From Steinernema hermaphroditum (lineage: Eukaryota > Nematoda > Chromadorea > Rhabditida > Steinernematidae), in NCBI GenBank assembly GCA_030435675.1, contig CM059622.1, positions 17,050,001 through 17,114,000 on the forward strand: 64,000 bases of DNA, given 5' to 3'. Numbering within the stretch: the stretch's first letter is position 1; every line of letters begins with the position of its first letter. The notes under the pieces are model-generated. The model was not told the origin of the DNA, ran no database searches, and saw only the letters and a list, made by a program, of their open reading frames with translations. The position numbers and the translations under genes were made by a program. Positions 33,101 to 43,990 of the stretch are shown piece by piece.

Positions 33101-34075
33101 TTCATCTAAAACTATCGTTAAGATCGAAATGTGACAACATTGAATCATCGATATGGTGCACCAGGGATGCCGACCGAGTCCGAGTCCGAACTCGATGCCC
33201 ATAAACCTATCGAATTCGAGTCTCCCGTCTAGTTTTTGGACTCGTCGGCATCTTTGTGGTGGACAAAGAAATCCAGAAAGTGAGAGCTTCCGGTTATTCT
33301 CTCGGCACAATGATGTAGAAATCACTGCTCCAGAAGAATAGATCCCCGTTATACGACAGTCCCTAGTGAAAGCTGCGTTTAGATGGATGCGGGTGTGGTA
33401 CTTCCATCTTGTACTTGCATTTACCTACGTCCATACCTACACCGAAGAAGTGTCTCCTGTTGGCCGTGCTTCGAAGCCTCGTCCTTACTGAGAGGGTCGC
33501 ATTATGTCTCCTGCCGAAGAAAGGAAGCCCAGCAACTACGGTGTGACATTACCTTTTTTTGCGCCATAATAAGGCGTCTCGCATGACGTGATGCGATTGA
33601 TCCAAGAGAACAGACTGAGAAATTGGTTCCTTATGTCACCATGTATTCACCTGTTGCACAGAAGCTGTCCCCAATTAATCTAGTAGATATTAAGGTGCAT
33701 TATTACTAGATACGGTGGAGAGGATGTCAATGATAGTCTTAAGTTGTGTGTTGTGTGAGCAGTAGCGACGGGAAGATAGTGATCTGGAGGGACAAAAAGG
33801 TTACTCATTCGGCTAACCTCAGTTCGTAATGTTTCATTTCAGTGATCATTAAGACCGTTCACTAAGCCTCACTTTCACTACATTCTTTAAGACCGATGGG
33901 CACAAAATTGAGAAATTTGATGAAATGTTGATCAAACAGCAGCCTTTGACAGCTTGGCATGAGAACGGAAATGAGACCTTTCATGAGACTAGTATGAAAT
34001 GCTTCCATCCATTTTATTTGTGAGCAAAACCAATAGAATGCGTGAGGCACGTCTCTCTTTTTTTTGCTACTTAGC
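30189..34075. other. gene-poor interval with one GC island and a possible coding relic
   Basis: No confident gene. At 31884-32034 the plus strand reads KVEEER, a stop, then RIKEQKKATRKRFAIDR, and ends at a stop about 27 codons later; this looks like a decayed coding fragment. A minus-strand open frame of 251 codons (32138-32893) coincides with a GC-rich island and has no domain. At 33170-33250 GAGTCCGAGTCCGA-type words form a dispersed repeat also seen at 44820-45000 and 60420-60470. Confidence 0.4.
32500..32880. promoter_or_regulatory. GC-rich island (possible regulatory element)
   Basis: GC- and CpG-rich patch in an AT-richer background, with a T6 tract flanked by CG-rich words (32591-32596). 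See the related islands at 37430, 39640, 43490, 46890, 47985, 55070 and 60600. Confidence 0.35.
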
Positions 34076-34327
34076 ATGCGTCGTTCTCGACACGACCCAG
34101 ACAGATTCATCTCCGATGACGCCGCGTTGCCAGGGCACGCCGTCGGACACTTCCTGCAATCGGCGATGCCCGCCACCCACCACTTAGCAACACCGAGAAA
34201 GTTTATTGCAATCGACCGGGAATGCAAGGAGCAGAACGATTTAGAGTCTCGGAGACAGCGATTAGAGCGGAGAAACGGCGGAGATTGGGCCCGTGGGCCC
34301 GAACATGAGGGAGGGGGCACTCTGTGA
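34076..34327 (+). CDS. small unrecognised protein, possibly conserved
   Basis: 83 codons beginning MRRSRHDPDRFISDDAALPG, 1 nt after a T8 tract and CTACTTAG (acceptor ending 34074), a strong trans-splice context. The second half is charged and helical (DRECKEQNDLESRRQRLERR, then NGGDWARGPEHE). Codon choice and composition look like protein. The CDS may not end at 34327: GTGAGTCA at 34324 is a good donor, and a splice to CTGTAG near 34382 would replace the last residues with a short alternative tail. I do not recognise the family and propose no function. It lies tail-to-tail with mab-3, 258 bp away. Confidence 0.5.
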   Translation: MRRSRHDPDRFISDDAALPGHAVGHFLQSAMPATHHLATPRKFIAIDRECKEQNDLESRRQRLERRNGGDWARGPEHEGGGTL

Positions 34328-34585
34328 GTCATGGGAGAGGGCGATACGGTAACACTGGGACGAGGGAACTGTACTATGTCTGTAGTGGAGGAGAAACCCG
34401 ATGCCATGTTTAGTCGACTGGCGTGACGAACCCATAGGCGTTTGCGTTAGAGAAAGAGAAGAGGGCTAGGAGAATAATATACAGCAAAGAAAAATGCGAA
34501 GTTGACACCATGGTAGCGGAAATATTTGGAAGTTACGACAGGGAGCGAGAGATCTGTGTGCAGTGACGGGGAGGGATACGGTAGT

Positions 34586-37500
34586 CTACGACGGATGCCT
34601 GAATTGGCTCATGAAGGAAAGGAAGAGCGGCGTTAGGGGAGGTGCCGCGGCGAAGGCCGCCGGTGCGAGGACCGGCATTTCCGGTGGAGTGGGCAATCCC
34701 AGCGGAGCCATGAAGGAATTCAGGTGTCCGCCGAAGAAGAACGGAGGGTTGTTGATGAGCGCGGCGGCGGCGATCTGTAGCGCGGCCGGGTTGACTACGG
34801 TGGGTCGGATGGGGACGGGATTCGGTAGTTCCTCCGCGATCGGGGGCGTCGTCGACTTCGGAAAGTCGAGGATTTCCGGGGAGTCGGGAGTCGTCGACGC
34901 GCGAATGACGATCGGTTTGGGGGATGCTTTGGGAGAGGCATCGCCGTTCATCTCCTGCTGGCGCTTCGTCTTCTGCTGCACACGGCGCAGCTTGATTTGT
35001 TTGGCCATGAGGCGACGTCTGGTGTCCACCAGTTCACACTGAAAGGATGAAAATTAGGTAATCGAATGGCAGGTACGGGGTAGCCCTCGATTTCAATGCT
35101 GAATTCTGGGCGTACGATCCCAAAGGATAGAGCGGAAATGATCCAATTTCGGACCGAGGAAAGGAAGTTCTTGTTGCTTAACTCACCAGATGGCATCCAC
35201 AGCCGACGTACGGACATGTGGTCTTCTTGTGGCCCTTGAGAGGCTCCTTGATGCCATGGGCTGAGCAGAGGGCGCATTTCGGATCTCTTATCTTCTTGCC
35301 TGTGGGCGGCCGAGACCCGTTGGGGTCAAGGCGTCGCTGGCTGAGCTGATTGTTGAGTTGTCGCCGTTTTTCCACCATGATACAGTCGCTGCATTCGCAC
35401 CTGGCGTATCTGGAAAGAAGAGAGGGTTCGGGAGTATGATAGATACACCCCCAGTAAATTCTTTAATTCCCTAGATGTCAATATGCCCTAACATCTGTGC
35501 ATACATGGGATCAAACATCCATTTCTACACCTGGACACATATTGTGGGTGATAAGACAATTATAAATGATTGAATTAGTTTCCCAAATTCTGTTTCCATT
35601 GGTCGATCTTTGAATGGACCCACCGCCGAGAAATATTGCATATACGTTATGAAATTATATGCAAATTAATTCAATGAGTGGGATCAATTAAGGCGCAACG
35701 TAGCAAAGGGAACTGCCTTTGATAGCCCGTTGACCAAACGATGCAGCTGGCTGTCCATTCATTACAGCAATTATCAAGTAATATGTCTGTAGACATGGAC
35801 TTTTAAAATGAGATCTTTGCTATACGTAAAAGACAAGGATGTAGAAAATATGAACTGTAGATGGACAACTTTTCATAGCATGTCCAACCCTTTGGATGTC
35901 TACAGTCTCTAGCCTACATGTCTGGTCTATATAGCTTCACCTAATGCATTCTGCTGAACTTACTTGCAGTAGGGCTTGTGTCCCTTCCTTGGGTACTCGA
36001 GTCCATGATTGAGACACCGCTGACAGAGGTACCGTTTCTCGTTGGCCGGGGCTCTGGCCTCGTTGGTGCTGTTCGGCTCCAGGGGGCTCTGGATGTCCGT
36101 GATGTCTTCGCCGACAACGTCCAGTTCGGGAGTCGAACACGTGGTGCCCGACGACGAGGTCGTCTCGTCTCCTGAAAATAGTGACTTTATCATCTGATCC
36201 CTATGCATGTGGGTATGTGGGTGGCTGGGTACACCTCGTGGGCACCAAACAACAATCCAATAAAGGGAGGATTAGGCGTGCACCGCATAGTCAACTGACC
36301 CAGCTCAATTCCAATTATCTTCCCCACTTTATACCGTATAGGAGCTGTCTCATAAATAATCGAAATCCGATGGGAAGCGCAAAGATCGCTTCTTTCGAAG
36401 GCCCCTGGGGAGAATTATAGAGATTACGGTACCTCCTTTTTGGCTTTCATTTTTTTGACATGTATCAATCATTTTTATTTAGATACGGTGAGATAATGTG
36501 AGTGAATTCAGGGTACGGTAAGGAAAGAAAAGATGGCATCTATGCATGTAATATCTCCCAGAAGACTCCCTTATGGGATAAGATGACAGGTGAGTAATTC
36601 GCTTCTGCAGTCTACAGTACCTTGGACAGAAAAAACTGGTTCGTACGGTGGATGTAAATGGTGAAGTCTGAGTTTTGTCTTATAGAATCTTGTAGGGAGA
36701 TAAGCGATAAGAAGGGCACGAGGACATTGTATTTTATGAATGCTTCTTCAACGGCTACAATCTTAGCTGATTCCGGGTACGGTAGACAAAGAAGACAACG
36801 ACAGATCAGGTAGGGGAGGAGGCTTTCCATGAATACGGTATGCTGTATCTTGGCCTAACGATTTGTAACCTAACAGCTATGCTTCATATCTTCATATCAA
36901 AAATACGATGAAGCCATATCGACTTTTAGGGTTTGGATATATGAACATAAACGCGTTCTTCAGATAATCTGGCCTTGATGTGAGGTATGGTGATACAGCT
37001 TCGAGGCCTCAGTTATAGCTATGTGCAAGTTATCAGGACTGATAGAATGAGAAGTGTTAATTATCCAATCCAGATGTGTACTGTAGTCCACCAAACCGAA
37101 GCAAAGTCCAAACGACCAAGGCCAGAATTATGCAAAAACTCCGATATCAGGAGAGACACAAATGAGACCTAGACGTAAACAACCAATTTTTTGTCTCATT
37201 TACGGCCAGATAATCTAAGTACATAGACCGCTAGACTAGACGGTCACGCGGAAGGTCCACCGAAGAACAGAACAAAGACCCACCGAGACGATTAGCCAAG
37301 AATGGGTAGCAGAAGAACGACGACGACGTGTCGACACTCAACATCCTCTCAGTCCCGACTCAGTGCCGAAAGGTGTTAAATACGGTCTTTTCCTGCATGT
37401 CTGCGTCATCATCCATCAAACGGCTCCTCCCTCGGCCGTTACAGCAAGTGCCTCCTTATAAGCGTCTCCCGAGGGGATGAGCCCACGCGGCGCCAACGCA

Positions 37501-39815
37501 GATTATGAGTCAGAAAACCCGGTGTGTGGCCCTGATGAGGGTGCGGGTTACGGTTACGGTAGCGCCGGGTCCTTGAGCCGATAACGCCCGTGGGAATATG
37601 GCAATTTGGTGGCGAAGAGCACGCGGCGGCGGTACCGTATCGCGGCGCGCAAAAAACGGTCGCGCGACGCGAGACAAAGACTCCGCCGAGGTTGAGACGG
37701 GTCGTTAGGCGTGCTCGAGGGCCATTTGGCGGCGGGCAGGTCCTCGTCGCCGTCGTGTGTGTCCCATCAACGCTTCGTAGACAACGCTACTTCTCCCCTC
37801 CGTTCGGCACCCTCCAAAATCAGCCGTTTTTGTTGCGATTTGCATGGGATGCGCACGCCGAACGGCCGTCGATGGTTGCACGGTGATAAGGAGGAGGTGT
37901 ATCGATTTCGAACGGAGACAAAAACGGCTGCGAAATGGGTCGCAATGAATTATTTTGCGCCGATCGGCGTCGGACCGTCGAACGACCGCTGAACGACGAC
38001 GGCGAAGCTTACAAGGTCGGACGACAATTAGGATTCGCGGAGGTAATAAAATGGCAAAAACTCGTCCACAAGCGGTTGCGAAAGGGTTTGGACTTTTTGT
38101 TGGGTGGGTGGCATAAGTGGTTGGAGACACCTTCGGATCTTGGGCGGAACCAGTTTTTGCGGAGATATGCGTTTTAGGGGTACGGTATGGGGGAGGGATC
38201 CATGTGAAAGCGATGCAAATGATGTGAGATAGGGGTATGAGGGATATACGATGTTGAAGAAAAGGGATCAGACGTGTCGTTTACACAAAAGATGAAAATC
38301 TGAAAATGAGGCTAGGCAGGCACCTTCTGGGAAAGATACTTATCTAAACCCATTGTACAGATCGAATCTAAGGCCCCAACAGATTCTGGGAACCATCCAT
38401 TTCTAGAAGGAAGACAAAATGTTGTGGTGATGAAATCCATCAAGATACCTTGTGAATCTGCCTGAGAATAAGACACATCTAGACGTCGTCTGAAAACCTA
38501 ACTATTCATGAGACTGGACCTCATCTTGAGAAGGATCGGTTTCCACATTGTTGACATTTGGATGGCAAGAAGATCTGCGAAAACAGGCCAAGTGTTGCGT
38601 TGGGATGACAGGATGATAGATTAAGATAGGTGCAGGGTGGCGTTGAAAAGGTTCGCCAGCGGATAAAAATGAAAGGACGTCAAAAAACTGGATCTGGATC
38701 AGTGTGATCAGCACGGTCATGTTGTTTGATGTCATAAGCATACGTGAGCCATAATGATCTACAGCGCATACTTAGGCGGATAAGGACGATTGCCGGGGTA
38801 ATTAGGTACCCGCCATGTCATCATCGTAAGCCCTACGGATTTCTTAAATCACATGGGATTTACGGAAGGAGGGGATATATGATATGCCGCATAACAAGCG
38901 ATGAGTGTCGTGGCTCGACGTCGTCGCTTGACGTTGAGATCAGCGGAGGGTGGAGTTGGATACGTCATCGGGTGGATGAGGAACATATCAGAAGAAGGAC
39001 AGCAGAGAAGGTAGAGATAATGAAGAAGATGAGTAGCAGCGGGAAGAGGATTAAGTGACTCATAGACTACCGCAGTTATCGTATCATCAAATTTTAATGT
39101 TATAGATGCCTGGATTCTATTTGATGTAGACTGTAGGATGCGATATAAAGAATGGGAAGTATGCAACAAACACGATCGTGAGAATTGAATAGAAGACAGC
39201 TGATTTATAAGCTCTGTCCGTGGCGGCCTGGTAAGCCATGGTCAGACGTGGGAATCATTGTCAGTTTAGCTTGATCTGACGAGCTCATTTCAGAAGGTTT
39301 CCTTACTATTCTGGTAGTATAACCACGTATAGTATAACCACAAATGATCTATTATCCCAGAATATAGCTCCAATGGATTATGAAAGATTGGGTTAGATAC
39401 TATGTTGCATGTAAACACTTTTCGGAAGAATAAACAAGATCCTGAGGGGAGGGGTCCGGTCTCGGTTATGTACCACTAAACCATAATGGACGAGATATGT
39501 TTCAAGGAGAGTTTACAGGTACGTAAAGCAGTATCACCCCACAGCAAAGGACAGCCCCCATCCGTCACATGTTCCCAGATTTGTTTCCTTTTTTGCTTCA
39601 CCATCTTCTAAATTTAATCGAAAGGAAGTAAACAAGCGCTTCCAGGCGTCTCTCTGACGCATCTCCTAATCGCGTTCGCGAAAATATTTTAATCCACTGC
39701 AACGTCTGAGACGGCGCCGCATTTAGAGTGCTGGCTACCGTATGCCGTAGATGGAGAACTTACGTTGCATGAGAAGTTGCTGGAGCTCTTCGTCGTCTCC
39801 GCCGACGACAACCAT
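34586..39815 (-). CDS. mab-3: MAB-3-like transcription factor with two DM domains
   Basis: Exons 39815-39764, 36171-35964, 35409-35187 and 35038-34586 give 311 residues with consistent phases. DM domain 1 begins CQRCLNHG (67-74), continues YPRKGHKPYC (77-86) and RCECSDCIMVEKRRQLN (90-106). DM domain 2 begins CALCSAHG (132-139) and continues KGHKKTTC, CGCHLCELVDTRRRLMAKQIKLRR. Two adjacent DM domains are the hallmark of C. elegans MAB-3 (about 290 residues). The tail is Pro/Ala-rich. By family it is a DNA-binding regulator of male-specific differentiation that represses yolk genes in males. Exon 1 (17 codons, acidic) is inferred: ATG 39815, a GTAAGT donor at 39763, and correct phase into the TTTTCAG acceptor at 36172, with a 3.6 kb intron. 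Exons 2-4 are certain; exon 1 is probable. Confidence 0.88.
36332..39742. promoter_or_regulatory. cluster of TACGGTA heptamers in mab-3 intron 1
   Basis: TACGGTA or its complement TACCGTA occurs at 36332, 36425, 36514, 36778, 36834, 37555, 37633, 38181 and 39736, nine times in 3.6 kb against about 0.4 expected by chance. One more lies 3 bp beyond the stop (34577) and another at 34345. The factor is unknown. Confidence 0.4.
37430..38060. promoter_or_regulatory. GC-rich island in mab-3 intron 1
   Basis: Dense CpG, long open frames on both strands caused by base composition, and A6 between GCGCGC and CGGTCGCGCG (37651-37656). Probably cis-regulatory, by position. Confidence 0.35.
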
Positions 39816-40560
39816 CACTCTCTTTGTGGCTACCGAAGCTTGTGAAGAAGACAGTTAGGCTAGAGGGGGGCCGGTTTGCAGAGGTCTCGACCACCGATTG
39901 GCGGACGTTCCCACCGAAATGTTGCGCCGTTTGCGCCGGAGGGGAGGTCCCGGCCGGTTCCACCGATCCGGGGGAGGGGCGTCGAGCACCTTCGGAGGGC
40001 CGCCGAGGGCACGGCACCGGCTTCTGGGTTAGGCGTGTGCACGCGACGACGACGTCGCTCGCGGAGTGCACGAGAAGGACGGAACGGACGGAACGCCGAC
40101 GACGTCGAAGGCGCGATTGTACGCTGCGGGAGAGGAGCGCGGAGAGAACGCCGTCGGCGCTTCGGAAATGCGGGTGGCGGGGCGCCGCCCCTCCCGCCGC
40201 CGGCGTGCAGTCGTTTTTTGACGTCGCGAGACCGCGCGGCCGCGCGACGGCCACAAAAACGCGCGCGCAGCCGCCGGACCGCACGCCGCGGGCGAAGTTC
40301 GTTTTTTGGACGGCCGCAACATCTGCGCGCCGACCACTTTTTGTGATTCGCGAAAGGCGCGCGCGACGAACAGATTACACAAAGGGGACGAGAAGGACGA
40401 GGAGGGGTGGTGGAAGATGAACGAGACGATGAGGAGCAGCGGCGGAGAAAGGGCGACGCACGGGTGGTCCGAAGCCGCCGGAGGGGAACGGAGGGTACTT
40501 TTCGGAGAAGGGGAGGGGAGGAACACTTATCGCACGGGATCCGGGGAACCGTTCGCGTGA
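39640..40560. promoter_or_regulatory. GC-rich island at the mab-3 start (promoter candidate)
   Basis: Covers the inferred first exon and about 750 bp upstream. CGACGACGTCG-type words repeat. T6 tracts with CG neighbours lie at 40214-40219 and 40302-40307. GGGTGGTC (40462-40469) matches eight of nine bases of the GLI/TRA-1 core. Long open frames here are compositional. Confidence 0.4.
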
Positions 40561-43489
40561 TGTTGCGTAAGAGGGTCTATTTGTCTATGTCTGCATTTGA
40601 GGGGAGAGAGGCTTTTTGTGTGGGGTAATCCAAACGATCGGAGTCTGTATCTATAGAAATGAGGGTCTAACTGTGATCACTTAAGTATTAAGTCTAAGAT
40701 TGACCGGTCGAACTTTTAGAGCTCTTAGAAGAAGGCAGAGTAACATACGTCCACTTAGTGACGCGACATCCGGAATGTTTAAAAAAGATGACTATATTAT
40801 GTGAAGCGATTTTTGTTGCGTATCGATTTTTTTCCGTTCGCACTATGCATCATACGCCGAATGACAAATCATTCAAGGAGATGATAAAATGCATGTAATA
40901 CACTCTACATCATTTGTTCGATTTCTTGGCGGAAACGAGGAAATGTCACTGCTTAGAACCCGCAAAGTGGTGTGCCAATGTGCCAATTGTCCCAAACCAT
41001 GAAAGGTTTAAAACGAAGCGATCTGCTCCCACCATGACATATCCACAAGCAAGGATGAGTATAGTAAAGAATCGATGACTGGATGATATAGGGACTATAT
41101 CGATGTTCTAGAGCAGAGTTGTTCGGATAGCTGAACCCAAACCCGAAAATCCTAACCTGAACCCGATCTTGAGCGGCACTGCCTCAGTTTAATGTTTGTT
41201 CTTTGCTTATTATCTGGTCTTTAGAGTAAAAACATGGTCATAGATGGATGATATAGTGACTATATTCTTAAGCAGAGTTGTCCGGGTACCCTAGTCCCAC
41301 AATTCTGTTCTCGACCTGCCTCATTTTGGGATCCTATTGAGACGTCGCAAAACCGAACCATAATAGGTAAAGTTCTCCTTTTTTTAAAGGAAGCGACGCC
41401 AGAGAAATACGTGAGGTCCCCATGTTTACCGTCCGACCCAGATTACTGTCGTAGATCAATTTAAGGAACGAACGAATCGGAGAAGGAAGGTAAATAGTTA
41501 TCGGGTGGAACATTACGTGTGGTCCGGTCGGCCCTTATATAAACAAAACGGTAAAAGGACTCCTTTCCAAATCGCTGAAATATCTTACCTTGACGTTCAG
41601 ATAGGATCCTATTGAGACGTCGCATAGCGGTGTCTCGAAGGACGATGGTCGCTGGGAAACAAAAACAACGTATTAATATGTTGCGTTTTGAGCTGATCGG
41701 CAAATAAATGGAAAGTAAGTCTCGTTGGAACGGTAAACAGCCACGCTTAGGTACTATGTTGTGAAATATCCCTTTTCTGACGGGGCCCACCATCATGTGA
41801 TTTATGCTCAAACAAATGCCAAACAGAAAGTAAGGTCAGTCTTTTGGTGTGATGGTACTGGATGATCTCAGAGCGGAGCATGTGAGGTAATAGGGATACC
41901 GGGGATGCACCAGGTTCCGAGTCAGATGCCGGTTTTTTTCGTTTATCTGTATACCTAATAATCTAGGTCTTTTGATGTAACACTGGGTGATCGCAAAGCG
42001 GGTCATATCTACTTCGAATGCACTGGTTGTTGGTTTCGGTACGTCCCTAATATCTACCCGGGACGTATCTTTTTTCCCTTGTGCTCTGATTTGCGTCCCC
42101 TACCGGAGTTCTTGACATAGTATGACCATAGCAATTATATTTCTCTTATAGATACTCCTTTGCTGGGTTGATAGAAAAAAAGGTGTGTAAAAGAACTCAC
42201 GATTTTAGTCCCGACATCAAATATTGCCTCCTAAACCAGATCCAATGCCAAAATATAAAAGTTCATAGTAGAACAAGAAAAATCATCCTCAATGCTTCAC
42301 CTATATTTGTACAGTACATCATCAGGGACGGGATCCGGGCGATCTATTCCACTAGCAGGAGAATTGCCAACGGAAAATCCAACAACTACCGTATTTCAAA
42401 AAACCTTCAGGATCGATGGTCAGAAGAAGACTGTCTCGGATAAGGGACCTCTTTGAAAGATGATTGAAAAACCTTTGGGAGTCCTAGAATTATATAATTT
42501 TGAAGTCAAACATAAAATAAATAGCTGATCTTCAAGGGTAACCAATGATGGGTTGCGAGACTCGAAATTTCGATGTTTTGGATCGAAAATGGAGATCAAG
42601 ACTCGGTATTTTTCTGAGATCAACGCACGGTTTTCAATACAAAGATTCCGAGACCGAGACTCGGCAAGATTTCGAGCGAGATCGTATCACTGTTTCGCGA
42701 GATCACTGGGTGTAGCTGCGCTAATATAGATTTTCTTCATCCCCGTTGGGACACTTCGTAGAATTCCGTTGTCAGTTGGTCACTCGTCTCTATTTCTACG
42801 CTCATCTTTTACGATAAGATCGCGAGTGCCAAATTGATGTCCAGGTGCTAGGAAGTTTAGAAACACGGTTTTTATATGCAACTTTATGCTCTACACCAGT
42901 CCTTGTATAAATGTTCTTGAATCTCAAGTGATAGATTAAAGTCCAGAACGATTGATCGTTCATGAACTCCTTGAGCATCGAAAATAGATACATCAGGTTT
43001 GCGAGTTCTCTGTTCTGCGACGCTTACGGACAGCTTCGAATTGATCTATTGAGTGGCGCGATCGTTGGACACATTAGTTTATGTGTGACATGTTTTATTG
43101 CTCCGTTATATGTCAATCTGACGAAGAGGTGTGATGGTATGGGAAGACGTTAAAAAAATAGACCAACGGTCATTTCCTACGTCTCGGGGGGTCCGTTGTA
43201 AAATAGTACACTTCGAAAAAGTGACACTTAGGAATTTTGCTTTTTTGGTGCTCCGTACCACCACTGGTTTTACATGAACTCGAGTTGAGAAGGGCTCAAA
43301 AATGGATCGGATTCAGGAGACTGGAATCGTAAGATCCGCTGTCGATCTTCAATCTTGGACCCATATGAACATGCATCCAAAATTCGTTCTTTGCTATCTC
43401 GATCGATCGGTGCGCTCCGTTGCAAACTCCATAGTCACGTTCGATACCCCTATCGGCGTGTCGCTTTTTATCTAAAGCCAATTACCGCT
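40561..43489. other. gene-free interval with a small inverted-repeat element
   Basis: No gene seen. The 21 bp word GGATCCTATTGAGACGTCGCA occurs twice (41329-41349 and 41604-41624). At 42550-42690 GAGACTCGAAATTTCG-type words mark a dispersed repeat. Confidence 0.4.
41422..41741. repeat. MITE-like element with TGTTTACCGT terminal inverted repeats
   Basis: Begins ATGTTTACCGTCC and ends GGAACGGTAAACAG, giving terminal inverted repeats of about 10-12 bp around 300 bp of non-coding DNA. A related truncated copy lies at 54568-54700 (shared CCAGATTACTGTCGTAGATCA). Confidence 0.55.
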
Positions 43490-43990
43490 GCTCATGTGAA
43501 CGCGACGACGTTGTTAACCTCGGAATTGCCGATGCGTCGCCATACGGTAATTACCTGAGTCACCGAGAATGCGGTGGGTCCCGCGACCTGTGATTTCGCG
43601 CACCCTCTTCGTCCTCTCCTTCCGATCACCCATAATGACCGCGACGAGCACGTCGTGACGTTGTCGTTTTGTGTCGAAAAACAACAGAAACATGTGGGAA
43701 ATACATCCTTTTTCGTGTGGAAGGTGGCCACCCCCCTCGTCACGGCGATCCCTCTCCCCCCACCCTATCAGCAGTTTCGCCTTTTTTGTCTCCCCGAACG
43801 GCTCCGCCGCCCTACCGACGCGCTCCTCTCCGTCGCCGCCGCCGCAGTCGTTTTCGTACACGCGGCGCTCTCGTCGACGACAAAGGACGTCGGAAATGGT
43901 GCGCGGACGCATTATGCAAATCGGATCCGGAAAAACGGAGCCTTTCCACGAGAGGCGACGCCCGCTACGAGACCGGATGAATGGCACCTT
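43490..43990. promoter_or_regulatory. GC-rich island
   Basis: CpG-rich patch with overlapping compositional open frames on both strands and no domain; contains CGCCTTTTTTGTC (43780-43792). Confidence 0.3.

Noticed and set aside
33862..34407. 181-codon minus-strand open frame
   Set aside because: Antisense to the better-supported small plus-strand gene at 34076, with no start context or domain.
39760..40420. Long overlapping open frames on both strands upstream of mab-3
   Set aside because: GC-rich promoter-like island; only the 52-nt mab-3 exon 1 has splice support.
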